Shown: in pieces, positions 17,057 to 26,137 of the stretch
How the letters are laid out: every line of letters starts with the position of its first letter
Numbering within the stretch: position 1 is the stretch's first letter
Assembly (NCBI RefSeq): GCF_900110105.1
Contig: NZ_FOCL01000003.1
Span: forward strand, 744,001-808,000
Length of the DNA stretch: 64,000 nucleotides
From: Mucilaginibacter gossypiicola
GTDB lineage: Bacteria > Bacteroidota > Bacteroidia > Sphingobacteriales > Sphingobacteriaceae
Direction: 5' to 3'
Translations under genes and position numbers: made by a program
The notes under the pieces: generated by a model
Databases searched by the model: none
Seen by the model: the letters and a program-made list of their open reading frames with translations, nothing else
Told to the model about the DNA's origin: nothing

Positions 17057-18250
17057 ATGATCCGCTCAAAAGCAACTACATTTTTCATTCATGCTGCCGG
17101 CTGGCTTGTATTTTTAGGGTTCCCGCTATTGTTCATGAACCGCACGCAGCAAAGCAGCGCCGGTACCTATACCGTGCTGTTTTCGCCTTACTACTGGTTA
17201 TTTTGCCTCACTTATATATTTATGTTTTACCTGAACGCCTGGTACCTGGTGCCTAAGTTCGTTTTTCGTAAAAGATATATCTGGTATGGGTTTATTGTGT
17301 TACTGCTTTCGGGTTGTGTTTACTTTTTGCAGCCTTTTGATAACCTGCTTCTTCACAACCTTGTTAAAGGAAATAAACCTGCAACAACAGCGGTGCCCAA
17401 TCCGCAACCCATAGGGCCGCAAATTACGCCCACCGGTATTGACAGCTCAGCGCCTAATCAACAAAACATGCCCTTTGGCCCACTGCCTCATGAAGACCTG
17501 CGCATGCAGGACCCAAGCCTTAAACCCACTAACCGCGTAATTTTCATTCATCAATCGGGTAATATTGATATGGTAGGCTTGTTTATTTTCATCATTGTTA
17601 TGGGTTTAAGCGTTGCCATTGCCACTGTTCAAAAATGGCAGCTTACCGAACAAATGGTTACCCGCGCCGAGGCCGAAAAAGCCCATGCAGAGTTATCATT
17701 TCTTAAAGCCCAGATTAACCCGCACTTTCTGTTCAATACACTGAATAATATTTATGCGCTGTCGGTCACCAATAGTGAGCATACGTCTGAAAGTATCATG
17801 AAGCTCTCTAACATTATGCGCTACGTAACCGATGAAGTAACCGAAGATTTTGTTTTACTGCAAAACGAAATTGACTGCATCAATGATTATATCGACCTGC
17901 AACGCCTGCGCCTCGGCAAAAAAACAACACTTGATTTTGAGGTTTCGGGCGAGATAAACAATCAAAAGATTCCGCCCCTGATATTGATGACTTTTATTGA
18001 AAACGTATTTAAATACGGCGTAAGTAAACATCAGCCATCGGTTATCAATATTTGCTTGCGGGTAAACGGCAACCAGATGCTGTTTATCTGCAAAAATACC
18101 ATTTTCGAAAAACGACCGGCCACCGAGCGGAAAGGCATCGGCATTGCCAATAACCGCCAGCGCCTGCAACATATTTACCCTAACAAACACCGGCTCGACA
18201 TCAGCTCGGCCGATGGCAATTTCACTGTCGAACTGGAGATTAACGCTTAA
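17057..18250 (+). CDS. LytS/YesM-type sensor histidine kinase
   Basis: 397 residues. N-terminal membrane helices (about 10-28, 45-65, 77-95), a Pro-rich periplasmic or loop segment (about 105-165), another helix (about 172-192), then the His_kinase domain: 'LKAQINPHFLFNTLNNIYAL' (phospho-acceptor His about 222), and an ATPase region 'PPLILMTFIENVFKYG' and 'RKGIGIANNRQRL'. LytS-type kinases pair with LytTR regulators, as here with 11 bp to the next gene. The signal sensed is unknown. Confidence 0.92.
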   Translation: MIRSKATTFFIHAAGWLVFLGFPLLFMNRTQQSSAGTYTVLFSPYYWLFCLTYIFMFYLNAWYLVPKFVFRKRYIWYGFIVLLLSGCVYFLQPFDNLLLHNLVKGNKPATTAVPNPQPIGPQITPTGIDSSAPNQQNMPFGPLPHEDLRMQDPSLKPTNRVIFIHQSGNIDMVGLFIFIIVMGLSVAIATVQKWQLTEQMVTRAEAEKAHAELSFLKAQINPHFLFNTLNNIYALSVTNSEHTSESIMKLSNIMRYVTDEVTEDFVLLQNEIDCINDYIDLQRLRLGKKTTLDFEVSGEINNQKIPPLILMTFIENVFKYGVSKHQPSVINICLRVNGNQMLFICKNTIFEKRPATERKGIGIANNRQRLQHIYPNKHRLDISSADGNFTVELEINA

Positions 18251-18261
18251 AACTATCTATT

Positions 18262-18957
18262 ATGCAATTGAAATGTGTAGCTATTGATGATGAGCCATTG
18301 GCCCTTCAGATAATTGAAAAATATGTTGCCGAATATCCCGTGCTAACACTGGTAAATACTTTTGAAGATGCCATATCTGGCGGCGAATACCTGAAGCTAA
18401 ACAAGGTAGATGTACTGTTCATAGATATTAACATGCCCGATATCACCGGTATCGACCTGGTAAAATCATTGGCCGATAAGCCGATGATCATTTTCACCAC
18501 AGCCTATAAAAACTATGCATATGAAGGCTATGAACTGGAAGCAGTAGATTATCTGCTGAAACCTATCAATAACCTGCGCTTTGGCACAGCGGTTCAAAAA
18601 GCTATTGGTTATTATCAATATAAGCACGCCGACACCGCAAATGAAGGCGACTTTTTGTATGTGCATTCAGAATACAGGCTCATCAAAATCAATATCAAAG
18701 ACATTGAATATATTGAAAGCATGCAGGATTATATCAAGATCCATATGCTGGGTGTGGCCAAACCAGTGCTTACGCTTATGCCATTAAAAAGCGTAATTGA
18801 AAAACTGCCGGCATCAAAATTCATCCGTATTCACCGCAGCTTTGTGGTAGCACGTGACCAGATCAGATCGATCCATAACCGTAAGATAAAACTAACTGAT
18901 ATAGAGCTTCCTGTGGGCACAAACTATACCGATTTCATTAAGGAATGGCATAAATAA
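18262..18957 (+). CDS. LytTR-family response regulator
   Basis: 231 residues: receiver domain (about 3-120) with acidic pocket 'IDDEP', phospho-acceptor D55 in 'FIDINMPD', Thr in 'FTTAY' and Lys in 'LLKPI'; then a LytTR DNA-binding domain (about 135-230; 'YIESMQDYIKIHM', 'FIRIHRSFVVARDQI'). It forms an operon with the histidine kinase. The 21-bp-period repeats at 16826-16863 and 18972-19009 are its likely binding sites, making its own operon and the receiver-to-TPR operon its probable regulon. Confidence 0.94.
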   Translation: MQLKCVAIDDEPLALQIIEKYVAEYPVLTLVNTFEDAISGGEYLKLNKVDVLFIDINMPDITGIDLVKSLADKPMIIFTTAYKNYAYEGYELEAVDYLLKPINNLRFGTAVQKAIGYYQYKHADTANEGDFLYVHSEYRLIKINIKDIEYIESMQDYIKIHMLGVAKPVLTLMPLKSVIEKLPASKFIRIHRSFVVARDQIRSIHNRKIKLTDIELPVGTNYTDFIKEWHK

Positions 18958-18971
18958 TTGCGCATCTCTGC

Positions 18972-19009
18972 GTTTCATCGGCACATTGAGGGCATTGAAC
19001 GACACATTG
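18972..19009 (+). promoter_or_regulatory. Candidate LytTR operator upstream of the PqqD/ATP-grasp operon
   Basis: Half-sites start at 18972 (gtttcatcggcacattg) and 18993 (cattgaacgacacattg), again exactly 21 bp apart; the shared core is 'CACATTG'. It lies 64 bp before the receiver gene at 19073 and resembles the pair before the kinase gene. Confidence 0.55.
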
Positions 19010-19072
19010 TTTTACAGCCGCACAAATAGCCGCAACTTTATCATAATTAATTGACGCTAATCCTTAAAAGTC

Positions 19073-19450
19073 ATGAAAACAGCAGGCAGCAAAAAAACCA
19101 TCCTTGTGCTCGATAAAAACAGCAGTATGTTATCAGTAATTGATGATATTATGTATTATGGTGATTTTAATGTGCATTTAACTTATGATCCCAATGCCAT
19201 ATATGACAAGGCAAAGGTCATAAACCCCGACCTGATCATTTTAGATTATTTATTGGTAGATACAGACTGCGAACTGGTATGCCAGGATTTTAAGGATGAT
19301 GAAAAACTGTGCAATGTGCCTATCATCATTGTAACTGCTTTTAAAACAAAAAAGTCAAAAGCCGATTCCTATAAATGTGATGCTTTGTTTGTAAAACCGC
19401 TGGACATGGAGGTACTTGCATCAAGGATAGAATACCTGATGGCTTCCTGA
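19073..19450 (+). CDS. Single-domain response regulator receiver
   Basis: 125 residues, receiver domain only: phospho-acceptor D58 in 'LIILDYLLV', Thr in 'IVTAFK', Lys in 'FVKPLDME'. The acidic pocket is weak ('LVLDKN' offers one Asp rather than the usual pair), so phosphorylation may be inefficient. With no output domain it must act through protein contacts. It is first gene after the putative LytTR operator and 71 bp ahead of the PqqD-like gene. Confidence 0.85.
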   Translation: MKTAGSKKTILVLDKNSSMLSVIDDIMYYGDFNVHLTYDPNAIYDKAKVINPDLIILDYLLVDTDCELVCQDFKDDEKLCNVPIIIVTAFKTKKSKADSYKCDALFVKPLDMEVLASRIEYLMAS

Positions 19451-19521
19451 AGCCGGTTTTGTAAACTCATATAAACCTGCTAAGTTTAGCTTTTATTATT
19501 TTATACAAACCTGCAATATAA

Positions 19522-19764
19522 ATGAAACTCAAGAGCAACATTGCCACCAGCGATAACGGATTTATCTTCAATCCCTCTACAGGCGATTCGTTTTCCGGCA
19601 ATGAAATGGCGGCACAATTGCTTTCAGCCATGAAAAGCAATAAAACCGAAGCTGAGATTAAGCAGGATATTCTTAACAGGTATGATGTAAGCGAAAACCA
19701 GTTAGACAGGGATTGGGATAACTGGATGCTGCAGCTAAAAGAAGCAAACCTGCTCGAAATTTAA
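19522..19764 (+). CDS. PqqD-like small peptide-chaperone protein
   Basis: 80 residues, the usual PqqD size. The fold pattern is typical: a short beta start ('IATSDNGFIFNPSTGDSFSGNEMAAQLLSAM'), then a helix-turn-helix-like 'TEAEIKQDILNRYDVSENQLDRDWDNWMLQLKEANLLE'. PqqD domains bind leader peptides or carrier proteins for modification enzymes in PQQ and RiPP pathways. It sits 5 bp before the ATP-grasp gene. No radical SAM gene or obvious precursor peptide is in the operon, so its client is unknown; it may present a peptide to the ATP-grasp. Confidence 0.8.
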   Translation: MKLKSNIATSDNGFIFNPSTGDSFSGNEMAAQLLSAMKSNKTEAEIKQDILNRYDVSENQLDRDWDNWMLQLKEANLLEI

Positions 19765-19769
19765 GGACG

Positions 19770-20822
19770 ATGGCAAACAAGTACGATAATTTATGTATTG
19801 CCGTTACCGGGCTCAACGCCAATGATAATCCGGGCCCGGGGATGGCGGTTATCCGTTCTTTAAAAGAGTATTTTGGCGATAGTTTGCGCATAGTCGGCCT
19901 GTCGTATGAGTCGTTGGAGCCGGGGATCTATTTGCGGGACTATGTAAATAAAACTTACCAGGTGCCCTACCCAACCGAGGGAACAGCAGCTTTACTCGAA
20001 CGTTTAACGTATATAAACCAACGGGAAAACCTTGATCTCATCATCCCTAACTTTGATTCGGAACTGTTCAATTTTATAAAGACAGCACCGCAATTGCAGC
20101 AAATGGGCATAGCAACTTATCTCCCTACCCAGCAACAATTGGCTTTAAGGGATAAAGTACACTTAAAAGATTTCGGTACAAAACACGGCTTTTATGTACC
20201 TGCCGATCATAAGCTGTACACTGCTGATGATTTACAAAAAGCTGCCGCTGACTTCGGTTTCCCGATGGTAATAAAAGGGAAATTTTATGAAGCCTATGTT
20301 GTTTACACTATGGACCAGGCACTAAAAGCCTTCCATCAGCTGAATGCAACGTGGGGCGTACCCGTAATTGCGCAGCAATATATCAAGGGCAACGAGATCA
20401 ATATTGCGGCCCTGGGTAACGGTAAAGGTGATAACATAAGTTTAGTTGCCATGCGCAAACTTTATATTACCGATAAAGGCAAAGCCTGGGCCGGTGTTAC
20501 CATTAAAGACGATAAGCTAACCCAACTGGCCGGCAACTTTGCACTTGCCACCAATTGGAAGGGCGGTTACGAAATGGAAATCATGAGTACAGCCGAAGGA
20601 CATTTATACATACTGGAAGTTAACCCACGTTTTCCGGCATGGATTTATTTAACAGCGGCCGCCGGGCAAAATCAACCCGCGGCATTAACAAAAATGGCAT
20701 TGGGTGAGGTTGTTGAGCCCTATACCGACTACCAGGCCGGCAAGTTGTTTGTACGCTACTCGTGGGACCATATTGCCGACATTGCCGATTTTCAACAGAT
20801 CTCGGCCATGGGCGAATTATAA
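19770..20822 (+). CDS. ATP-grasp carboxylate ligase
   Basis: 350 residues: an N-terminal Rossmann-like pre-ATP-grasp domain, then an ATP-grasp core with 'PMVIKGKFYEAYVV' (about 168-181, adenine/phosphate loop), 'QQYIKGNEINIAALG' (about 202-216) and the Mg-binding 'LEVNPRFPAWIYLTAAAG' (about 288-305). The family resembles carbamoyl-phosphate synthase/PylC-type ligases that join an acyl phosphate to an amine. Placed between PqqD-like and PLP decarboxylase-like genes, it probably couples a carboxylate to an amine in a small peptide or amino-acid-derived product. Substrates are not predictable. Confidence 0.88.
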   Translation: MANKYDNLCIAVTGLNANDNPGPGMAVIRSLKEYFGDSLRIVGLSYESLEPGIYLRDYVNKTYQVPYPTEGTAALLERLTYINQRENLDLIIPNFDSELFNFIKTAPQLQQMGIATYLPTQQQLALRDKVHLKDFGTKHGFYVPADHKLYTADDLQKAAADFGFPMVIKGKFYEAYVVYTMDQALKAFHQLNATWGVPVIAQQYIKGNEINIAALGNGKGDNISLVAMRKLYITDKGKAWAGVTIKDDKLTQLAGNFALATNWKGGYEMEIMSTAEGHLYILEVNPRFPAWIYLTAAAGQNQPAALTKMALGEVVEPYTDYQAGKLFVRYSWDHIADIADFQQISAMGEL

Positions 20823-20831
20823 TTTATAACG

Positions 20832-22187
20832 ATGGAAAAGCTGCCATATCAAAAACCATATATCAAAAAACTCCATGCCGGGGCCATGAATAAATTTGGC
20901 ACGCGCACCGGTGTGCAGCCTGTTAAAAGCATCGATGGCGTTTCGGTTAAAAGTTTAATTGAAAACTATGGCTCGCCCGTGTTTGTGCTGTCCGAAAAAC
21001 AGATCCGCAAAAATTACCGGGCGGCGTATCGCGCCTTTAGTACGCGCTACCCAAAAGTGCAATTTGCCTGGAGTTATAAAACCAACTATCTCAATGCCGT
21101 TTGCCAGATCTTTCACCAGGAAGGCAGCTGGGCCGAGGTTGTTTCGGGCTTTGAATACCGTAAAGCCTTAGGCAACGGCGTACCGGGTAACAAGATTATT
21201 TTCAATGGCCCGGGCAAATCAACTGCTGATCTGCAGTTGGCTATTGATCATGATTCGCTAATCCATATCGACCATTTTGATGAGCTTAACCAGTTACTTG
21301 TATTAAGTAAAAACCTCGCTAACAAACCGCGGGTAGCTATCCGTGTAAATATGGATACCGGCGTGTACCCGCTTTGGGACCGCTTCGGCTTTAATTACGA
21401 AAATGGCGAAGCGTGGTCGGCAATTTCAAAGATCACTGCTTCCGGGATTTTACACCTAACGGGCCTGCATTGCCATATTGGTACCTATATGCTCTCGACA
21501 GATGCCTACGGCATTGCTGCCAATAAACTGGCCGAACTGGCTGTGCGCTGCCAAACCCAGTTAAATCATAAAGTAGAATATCTTGACCTTGGAGGCGGTT
21601 TCCCCTCTACTAATACATTAAAGGGAGCCTACCTGCCGGGAAACGATATCGTACCCACTATTGATGATTTTGCGGAAGTAATAACTTCAGCCCTGCTCAA
21701 TTTTGGTTTCGCTAATGATGACTTACCCTTGCTGATATTGGAAAGCGGCCGTGTTTTGATAGATGATGCCGGTTACCTGCTGGGTACCGTTATTGCCAAT
21801 AAACGCCTGGCCAACGGTAAAGGCGCTACCATTGTTGACTTCGGGGTTAATATCCTGTTTACATCATTTTGGTATGAACACCAGGTAAGCCCCGCACAGG
21901 ATTTTGTAGCTCACAGCGAAAACATGGTGATTTATGGTCCGCTTTGCATGAACATTGACGTGATCAGGGAAAGTATCAACTTGCCTCAACTTAATCCCGG
22001 CGACCAAGTGGTGGTGCACAAGGTTGGGGCCTATAATATGACCCAATGGATGCAGTTCATTACCCTAAGGCCCGCCGTTGTATTGATAGATGAAAAGCTG
22101 CGCACCCATCTCATCCGGCAAAACGAAACATTAGAATATACTGCCGAACCGGAGTTAATACCTGCTCATTTAAACAACGCCAAGTGA
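20832..22187 (+). CDS. PLP-dependent decarboxylase of the DapDC/alanine-racemase fold
   Basis: 451 residues. The fold-type III features are visible: the PLP Lys83 in 'AWSYKTNYL', 'LHCHIGTYM', a phosphate-binding 'LDLGGGFPS', 'LESGRVLI' where lysA has EPGR, and 'YGPLCMNIDVI' where diaminopimelate decarboxylase has a Cys-Glu-Ser-x-Asp motif. The altered motifs argue against housekeeping lysA and for a specialised amino-acid decarboxylase. It starts 9 bp after the ATP-grasp and overlaps the next gene by 4 bp. Confidence 0.88.
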   Translation: MEKLPYQKPYIKKLHAGAMNKFGTRTGVQPVKSIDGVSVKSLIENYGSPVFVLSEKQIRKNYRAAYRAFSTRYPKVQFAWSYKTNYLNAVCQIFHQEGSWAEVVSGFEYRKALGNGVPGNKIIFNGPGKSTADLQLAIDHDSLIHIDHFDELNQLLVLSKNLANKPRVAIRVNMDTGVYPLWDRFGFNYENGEAWSAISKITASGILHLTGLHCHIGTYMLSTDAYGIAANKLAELAVRCQTQLNHKVEYLDLGGGFPSTNTLKGAYLPGNDIVPTIDDFAEVITSALLNFGFANDDLPLLILESGRVLIDDAGYLLGTVIANKRLANGKGATIVDFGVNILFTSFWYEHQVSPAQDFVAHSENMVIYGPLCMNIDVIRESINLPQLNPGDQVVVHKVGAYNMTQWMQFITLRPAVVLIDEKLRTHLIRQNETLEYTAEPELIPAHLNNAK

Positions 22188-24340
22188 AGCAAATTGCAGC
22201 ATTTATAAAACCGGTCCTCAATTCCTATTCGGTGCTGTTTTTTTCGCAGAACCGGATATTGGGGATTATTTTGCTGCTGGTATCTTTTTTAAATCCAATA
22301 TCCGGCTTTGCAGGATTGGGATGTGTTATTTTTTCATTACTGATAACAAAATTATTAAAACAGAACAGCGAAGATTATCGTGCAGGGATCTATAGTTTTA
22401 ATAGTTTATTGCTGGGGATAGCATTTGGTGCTTTTTTCCAGGTTAACTTCATGTTTGTGAGCTGGCTCCTCGTTGCCTGCTTTATGGTTGTTGTTACAAC
22501 GATCATTTTATCAAAACGTATGGGTAAACCGGGCTTGCCCATCCTTTCACTACCATTTATACTGGTATTTTGGGTTGTACTGCTTGCATCTAACAGTATT
22601 TTCAACACAGGCCTTCTGCAAAAAAGCAGCTCATTGCTCCAGGAAATCTACACTGGTCCCGGCAACCTCGCCGGTGCCGAGGGTTATCTTGCAACTTCGC
22701 TGCCCAGGCTGGTAAGCTTGTTTTTCCGTTCGCTAAGTGCAGTGCTATTTCAGGATCATATCATAGCGGGGATGCTTATTGCTATAGGCATACTAATTCA
22801 TTCCCGTATTGCGTTCAGCCTGCTTATCATTAGCTTTTTAACTGCTTGCGGCTTCAACAGCATCACACATATTTATCCGGAGGGCATCAGCTATTACCAT
22901 TTGGGCGCTAACTTAATGATGACTGCAATGGCAATCGGGAGCTTTTTTACCATTGCATCCTTGCGCTCATACCTATTGGCAGTTTTTTGCATTCCCATTG
23001 GTTTCGTACTCATCAATGCGCTTACAACCCTGATGGCCTTACATGCGCTGCCTATTTTTTCGTTACCATTTTGTGTACTTAATATAAGTCTGCTTTATTT
23101 TTTAATACTGGTGGGCTTTCAGGCCAAATTGCAGCTAACCAAGGTTCAGTATTACTCACCCGAAAAAAACCTTTACCATGTTTTAAACCTGCAAAACAGG
23201 TTGAACGATTTGAGATACATCAGGCTCAGTTTGCCTTTTATGGGTTACTGGACGATATCACAAGGCTATGACGGAACCATTACCCACAAAGGAGAATGGG
23301 GACAGGCGCTTGATTTTGTGATCACCGACGATGAGCAAAAAACATTTCAATATCCAGGCACATTGCCCGAGCACTTTTACTGTTTCAACAAACCGGTACT
23401 GGCCTGCGCCGACGGTGTTGTGGAGCAAGTGGTAAACCACGTTGACGACAATGATATTGGTGAAGAAAACTTAAAGGAGAACTGGGGGAATACCGTTGTG
23501 ATACGCCATACCGAAGGGCTTTATTCCAAACTCTCACACCTCAAAAAAAACTCTGTAAAAGTTAAACCCGGCGATACTGTAAAACAAGGTGACCTGCTGG
23601 GTTTCTGCGGTAATTCGGGCCGGTCACCCGAGCCGCATTTGCATTTTCAACTACAGGCAACACCTTATATCGGGTCAAAAACGCTCTCCTATCCGTTTGC
23701 TTATTACTTTAACAAAAAGGATAATAAGAGCAGTCTTGAAAGCTACGCTGTTCCCCAGGAAAATGAATTAATAAGTAATCCGGAGATAAATGTATCGCTC
23801 AAAAAAGCATTTGACCTGCAACCCGGCTTTGTAGCTAAACTAACTGCCGAAAATGGTGTAACCGAAAACTGGGAAGTTTTTAAAGACACTTTGAACCAAT
23901 CATATATTTACAGCAAAACAACCGGTGCTGTCGCTTATTTTATCAATAACGGTACTATGTTTTACTTTACCAGTTATTATGGCGATAAAACATCACTGCT
24001 TTACTATTTTTATCTTGCTGCCTATAAAGTTATTTTTAACGATACGGCTTATATCCAGGCAAATGATGAATTCCCGGTGCCGCTTACCAACAATAAGATA
24101 TTGCTTTGGCTGCAGGATTTTGCTGCGCCCTTTTACCGGTTTATCAGTGTAAAATATAAAAGCGGCATCCAAACTAAAAAAACAGGGTTAAACATTGTAT
24201 CCAAACAATACCAGCAACTTGCGGGTAAAACAATACCACTTGCCGAATCAACAGTTTTTGTTGATCATGGCAGCCTGCAGGCCTTCGTCATAAATATAAA
24301 CGGACAGCATATTGAAGCACAATGGAGTACAGAAAATTAA
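22184..24340 (+). CDS. Urea-transporter-like / M23 peptidase fusion protein
   Basis: 718 residues from a GTG that overlaps the upstream stop (GTGA). Residues about 1-310 form ten or so membrane helices with urea-transporter-like features ('YRAGIYSFNSLLLGIAFGAFF', 'IAGMLIAIGILIHSR'). Then an M23/LytM endopeptidase (about 345-510) with the metal ligands in 'HKGEWGQALDF' and 'SPEPHLHFQLQ'. A beta-rich C-terminus follows. The fusion is unusual: an inner-membrane channel with a periplasmic peptidoglycan or peptide hydrolase. In this operon it might export or process the product. Confidence 0.85.
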   Translation: MKQIAAFIKPVLNSYSVLFFSQNRILGIILLLVSFLNPISGFAGLGCVIFSLLITKLLKQNSEDYRAGIYSFNSLLLGIAFGAFFQVNFMFVSWLLVACFMVVVTTIILSKRMGKPGLPILSLPFILVFWVVLLASNSIFNTGLLQKSSSLLQEIYTGPGNLAGAEGYLATSLPRLVSLFFRSLSAVLFQDHIIAGMLIAIGILIHSRIAFSLLIISFLTACGFNSITHIYPEGISYYHLGANLMMTAMAIGSFFTIASLRSYLLAVFCIPIGFVLINALTTLMALHALPIFSLPFCVLNISLLYFLILVGFQAKLQLTKVQYYSPEKNLYHVLNLQNRLNDLRYIRLSLPFMGYWTISQGYDGTITHKGEWGQALDFVITDDEQKTFQYPGTLPEHFYCFNKPVLACADGVVEQVVNHVDDNDIGEENLKENWGNTVVIRHTEGLYSKLSHLKKNSVKVKPGDTVKQGDLLGFCGNSGRSPEPHLHFQLQATPYIGSKTLSYPFAYYFNKKDNKSSLESYAVPQENELISNPEINVSLKKAFDLQPGFVAKLTAENGVTENWEVFKDTLNQSYIYSKTTGAVAYFINNGTMFYFTSYYGDKTSLLYYFYLAAYKVIFNDTAYIQANDEFPVPLTNNKILLWLQDFAAPFYRFISVKYKSGIQTKKTGLNIVSKQYQQLAGKTIPLAESTVFVDHGSLQAFVININGQHIEAQWSTEN

Positions 24341-25500
24341 CCATTCTTTTTGCCCTGCTATTTGCTGCTCTTGTAAACCATGCGCAAGATCATAAACTTG
24401 CTTTGGCCGATGGTACGGCAGAACAGCTATACAATGCAGGCGATTGGAAGCAGCTTATCAGCTTTGTTAACAGTGCAGTTACCGATAGTGTTGATTCTCC
24501 TGCTTTGCGTTTTAAGTGCGGCTACGCTTATATGCTTACCGGCAATTACAAAGCAGCTATCAGCCAGTTTAACCAGGTTTTACTTAAAGACCCGCACAAC
24601 GCCGCTTCACGTTTATATGCTTATTACTGCAATACCTACATCAACAATAACAGCGCAGCGTTTTATAATGCATCACATTTGGATACAGCAACCCTCCACG
24701 CTATCAAACTATCGCCATTGGGTTTAACCGATGCCGCCATTGAAAGCGGCATAAAACTACCCGCTAATGACGAGCGCGATAACGGCTTTTTTGAACGCGC
24801 CGGTATCGGCCTACGTTTATCGTGGCGTTTACAGCTCGACCAGTCGTTCATGTTTTTTAAGCAGAATATTTTTCGTGCAGGATTTATCGATTATAAAAAC
24901 CAGGTTGGCAAAACCGATAAACAAACGGAGTATTATGCCAGGCTAAAGTATTCATTAACTAAAAACATCAGCCTGCTCGGCGCATATCATTACCTGCATA
25001 CCAGTTACCGCAGCAATTTGAATCAAAGCAACCTCGGTTTATTTGGTGTAATATATGATACCCGCTATATTGATTTGCAGGGTGATTTTAATTGGGGAAA
25101 ACTGATTGATAAAACCTTAAAACAATATGATGCCAAAATAGATTTTTATCCATTGGGAAACCTGAATTTATACAGCATGAGCAGGGCCTCGATATTAAAT
25201 CTGAGTGGAACAAAGACTTTTATTTACAGCCAGTCGGTAGGATTTAAGGTGGTGGACAAAACCTGGCTGGAAACAGCCGCCACCTTTGGTAACCAGGACG
25301 ATTACCTGGATGCCGACGGACTTTATGTTTACAATTCTATCGACCCTACAAAATTTAAATGCGGCGAAAGCGTTTTTTACCAGTTGGGTAACCATGCCTT
25401 GCTGAATTTAAATTACTTTTACGAAAAGAAAACAGACATTTACCGCGCTGTTAAGTACAACCAAAACTCTGTCACGTTAGGTATAACATGGAAATTTTAA
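24322..25500 (+). CDS. TPR and outer-membrane beta-barrel protein
   Basis: 392 residues with a signal peptide ('LTILFALLFAALVNHAQ'). Residues 30-120 hold two or three TPR units ('LRFKCGYAYMLTGNYKAAISQFNQVLLKDPHNAASRLYAYY'). From about 150 to the end, alternating amphipathic strands ending 'NSVTLGITWKF' (terminal Phe) indicate an outer-membrane barrel. Overlaps the upstream M23 fusion gene by 19 bp and the next gene by 13 bp. It could form the outer-membrane exit or anchoring point for the system. Confidence 0.8.
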   Translation: MEYRKLTILFALLFAALVNHAQDHKLALADGTAEQLYNAGDWKQLISFVNSAVTDSVDSPALRFKCGYAYMLTGNYKAAISQFNQVLLKDPHNAASRLYAYYCNTYINNNSAAFYNASHLDTATLHAIKLSPLGLTDAAIESGIKLPANDERDNGFFERAGIGLRLSWRLQLDQSFMFFKQNIFRAGFIDYKNQVGKTDKQTEYYARLKYSLTKNISLLGAYHYLHTSYRSNLNQSNLGLFGVIYDTRYIDLQGDFNWGKLIDKTLKQYDAKIDFYPLGNLNLYSMSRASILNLSGTKTFIYSQSVGFKVVDKTWLETAATFGNQDDYLDADGLYVYNSIDPTKFKCGESVFYQLGNHALLNLNYFYEKKTDIYRAVKYNQNSVTLGITWKF

Positions 25501-26108
25501 AGAAGACGTTTACAGGCCTATTCTTATTTGTATTTGCAGTGCAGCTGCAGGCGCAAACAAACGCGGTGCTGCAAAAAGCTTTCCACAATAGTTACACCAA
25601 CGAACTAAATAAAAACTACGTTGCTGCTATAGCCGATATTTATCCATACTACTCAGAAAATAATTATGAGATAACCATCAGGCTGGGCTGGCTCAATTAT
25701 CTCAATAAAAACTATACGGCATCGCAAAGCTACTACCAAAAAGCAATAACGCTGAAACCTAACTCGGTTGAGGCCAAATTTGGCTATGTAAAGCCCCTTT
25801 CATTTTTGCAAAGCTGGGATAAGGTGCTTGAACAATACCTTGCTATTCTGAAAATAGACCCTCAAAATACCCAGGCTAATTATTGGGGCGGCGTAATTTA
25901 TTATAACCGCAAACAGTACGAGCCGGCTATTAAACTTTTCAGGGCCGTAGTAACGCTTTACCCCTTTGATTACGACGGCAACCACATGCTGGCCTGGTCA
26001 ATGCTTATGGCCGGCAAAAAAGCCGAAGCAAAACCCTTTTTTGAAAAAGCGCTGATCATTAAACCCGCCGATGCTTCAAGTACTGATGGCTTAGCAAGGT
26101 GTAATTGA
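25488..26108 (+). CDS. TPR-repeat secreted protein
   Basis: 206 residues with a signal peptide ('FTGLFLFVFAVQLQA'). At least four TPR units follow ('YEITIRLGWLNYLNKNYTASQSYYQKAITLKPNSVEAKFGYV', then 'QANYWGGVIYYNRKQYEPAIKLFRAVVTLYP'). It is the last gene of the overlapping operon that starts with the receiver. It probably scaffolds the barrel or M23 protein in the periplasm. Confidence 0.82.
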   Translation: MEILKKTFTGLFLFVFAVQLQAQTNAVLQKAFHNSYTNELNKNYVAAIADIYPYYSENNYEITIRLGWLNYLNKNYTASQSYYQKAITLKPNSVEAKFGYVKPLSFLQSWDKVLEQYLAILKIDPQNTQANYWGGVIYYNRKQYEPAIKLFRAVVTLYPFDYDGNHMLAWSMLMAGKKAEAKPFFEKALIIKPADASSTDGLARCN

Positions 26109-26137
26109 GAAGCTATCTATCTTACGCGGTAAACTCC

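Noticed and set aside
20832..22187. Housekeeping diaminopimelate decarboxylase (lysA)
   Set aside because: EPGR is ESGR and the Cys-Glu-Ser-x-Asp motif is altered, and it sits inside a PqqD/ATP-grasp operon.
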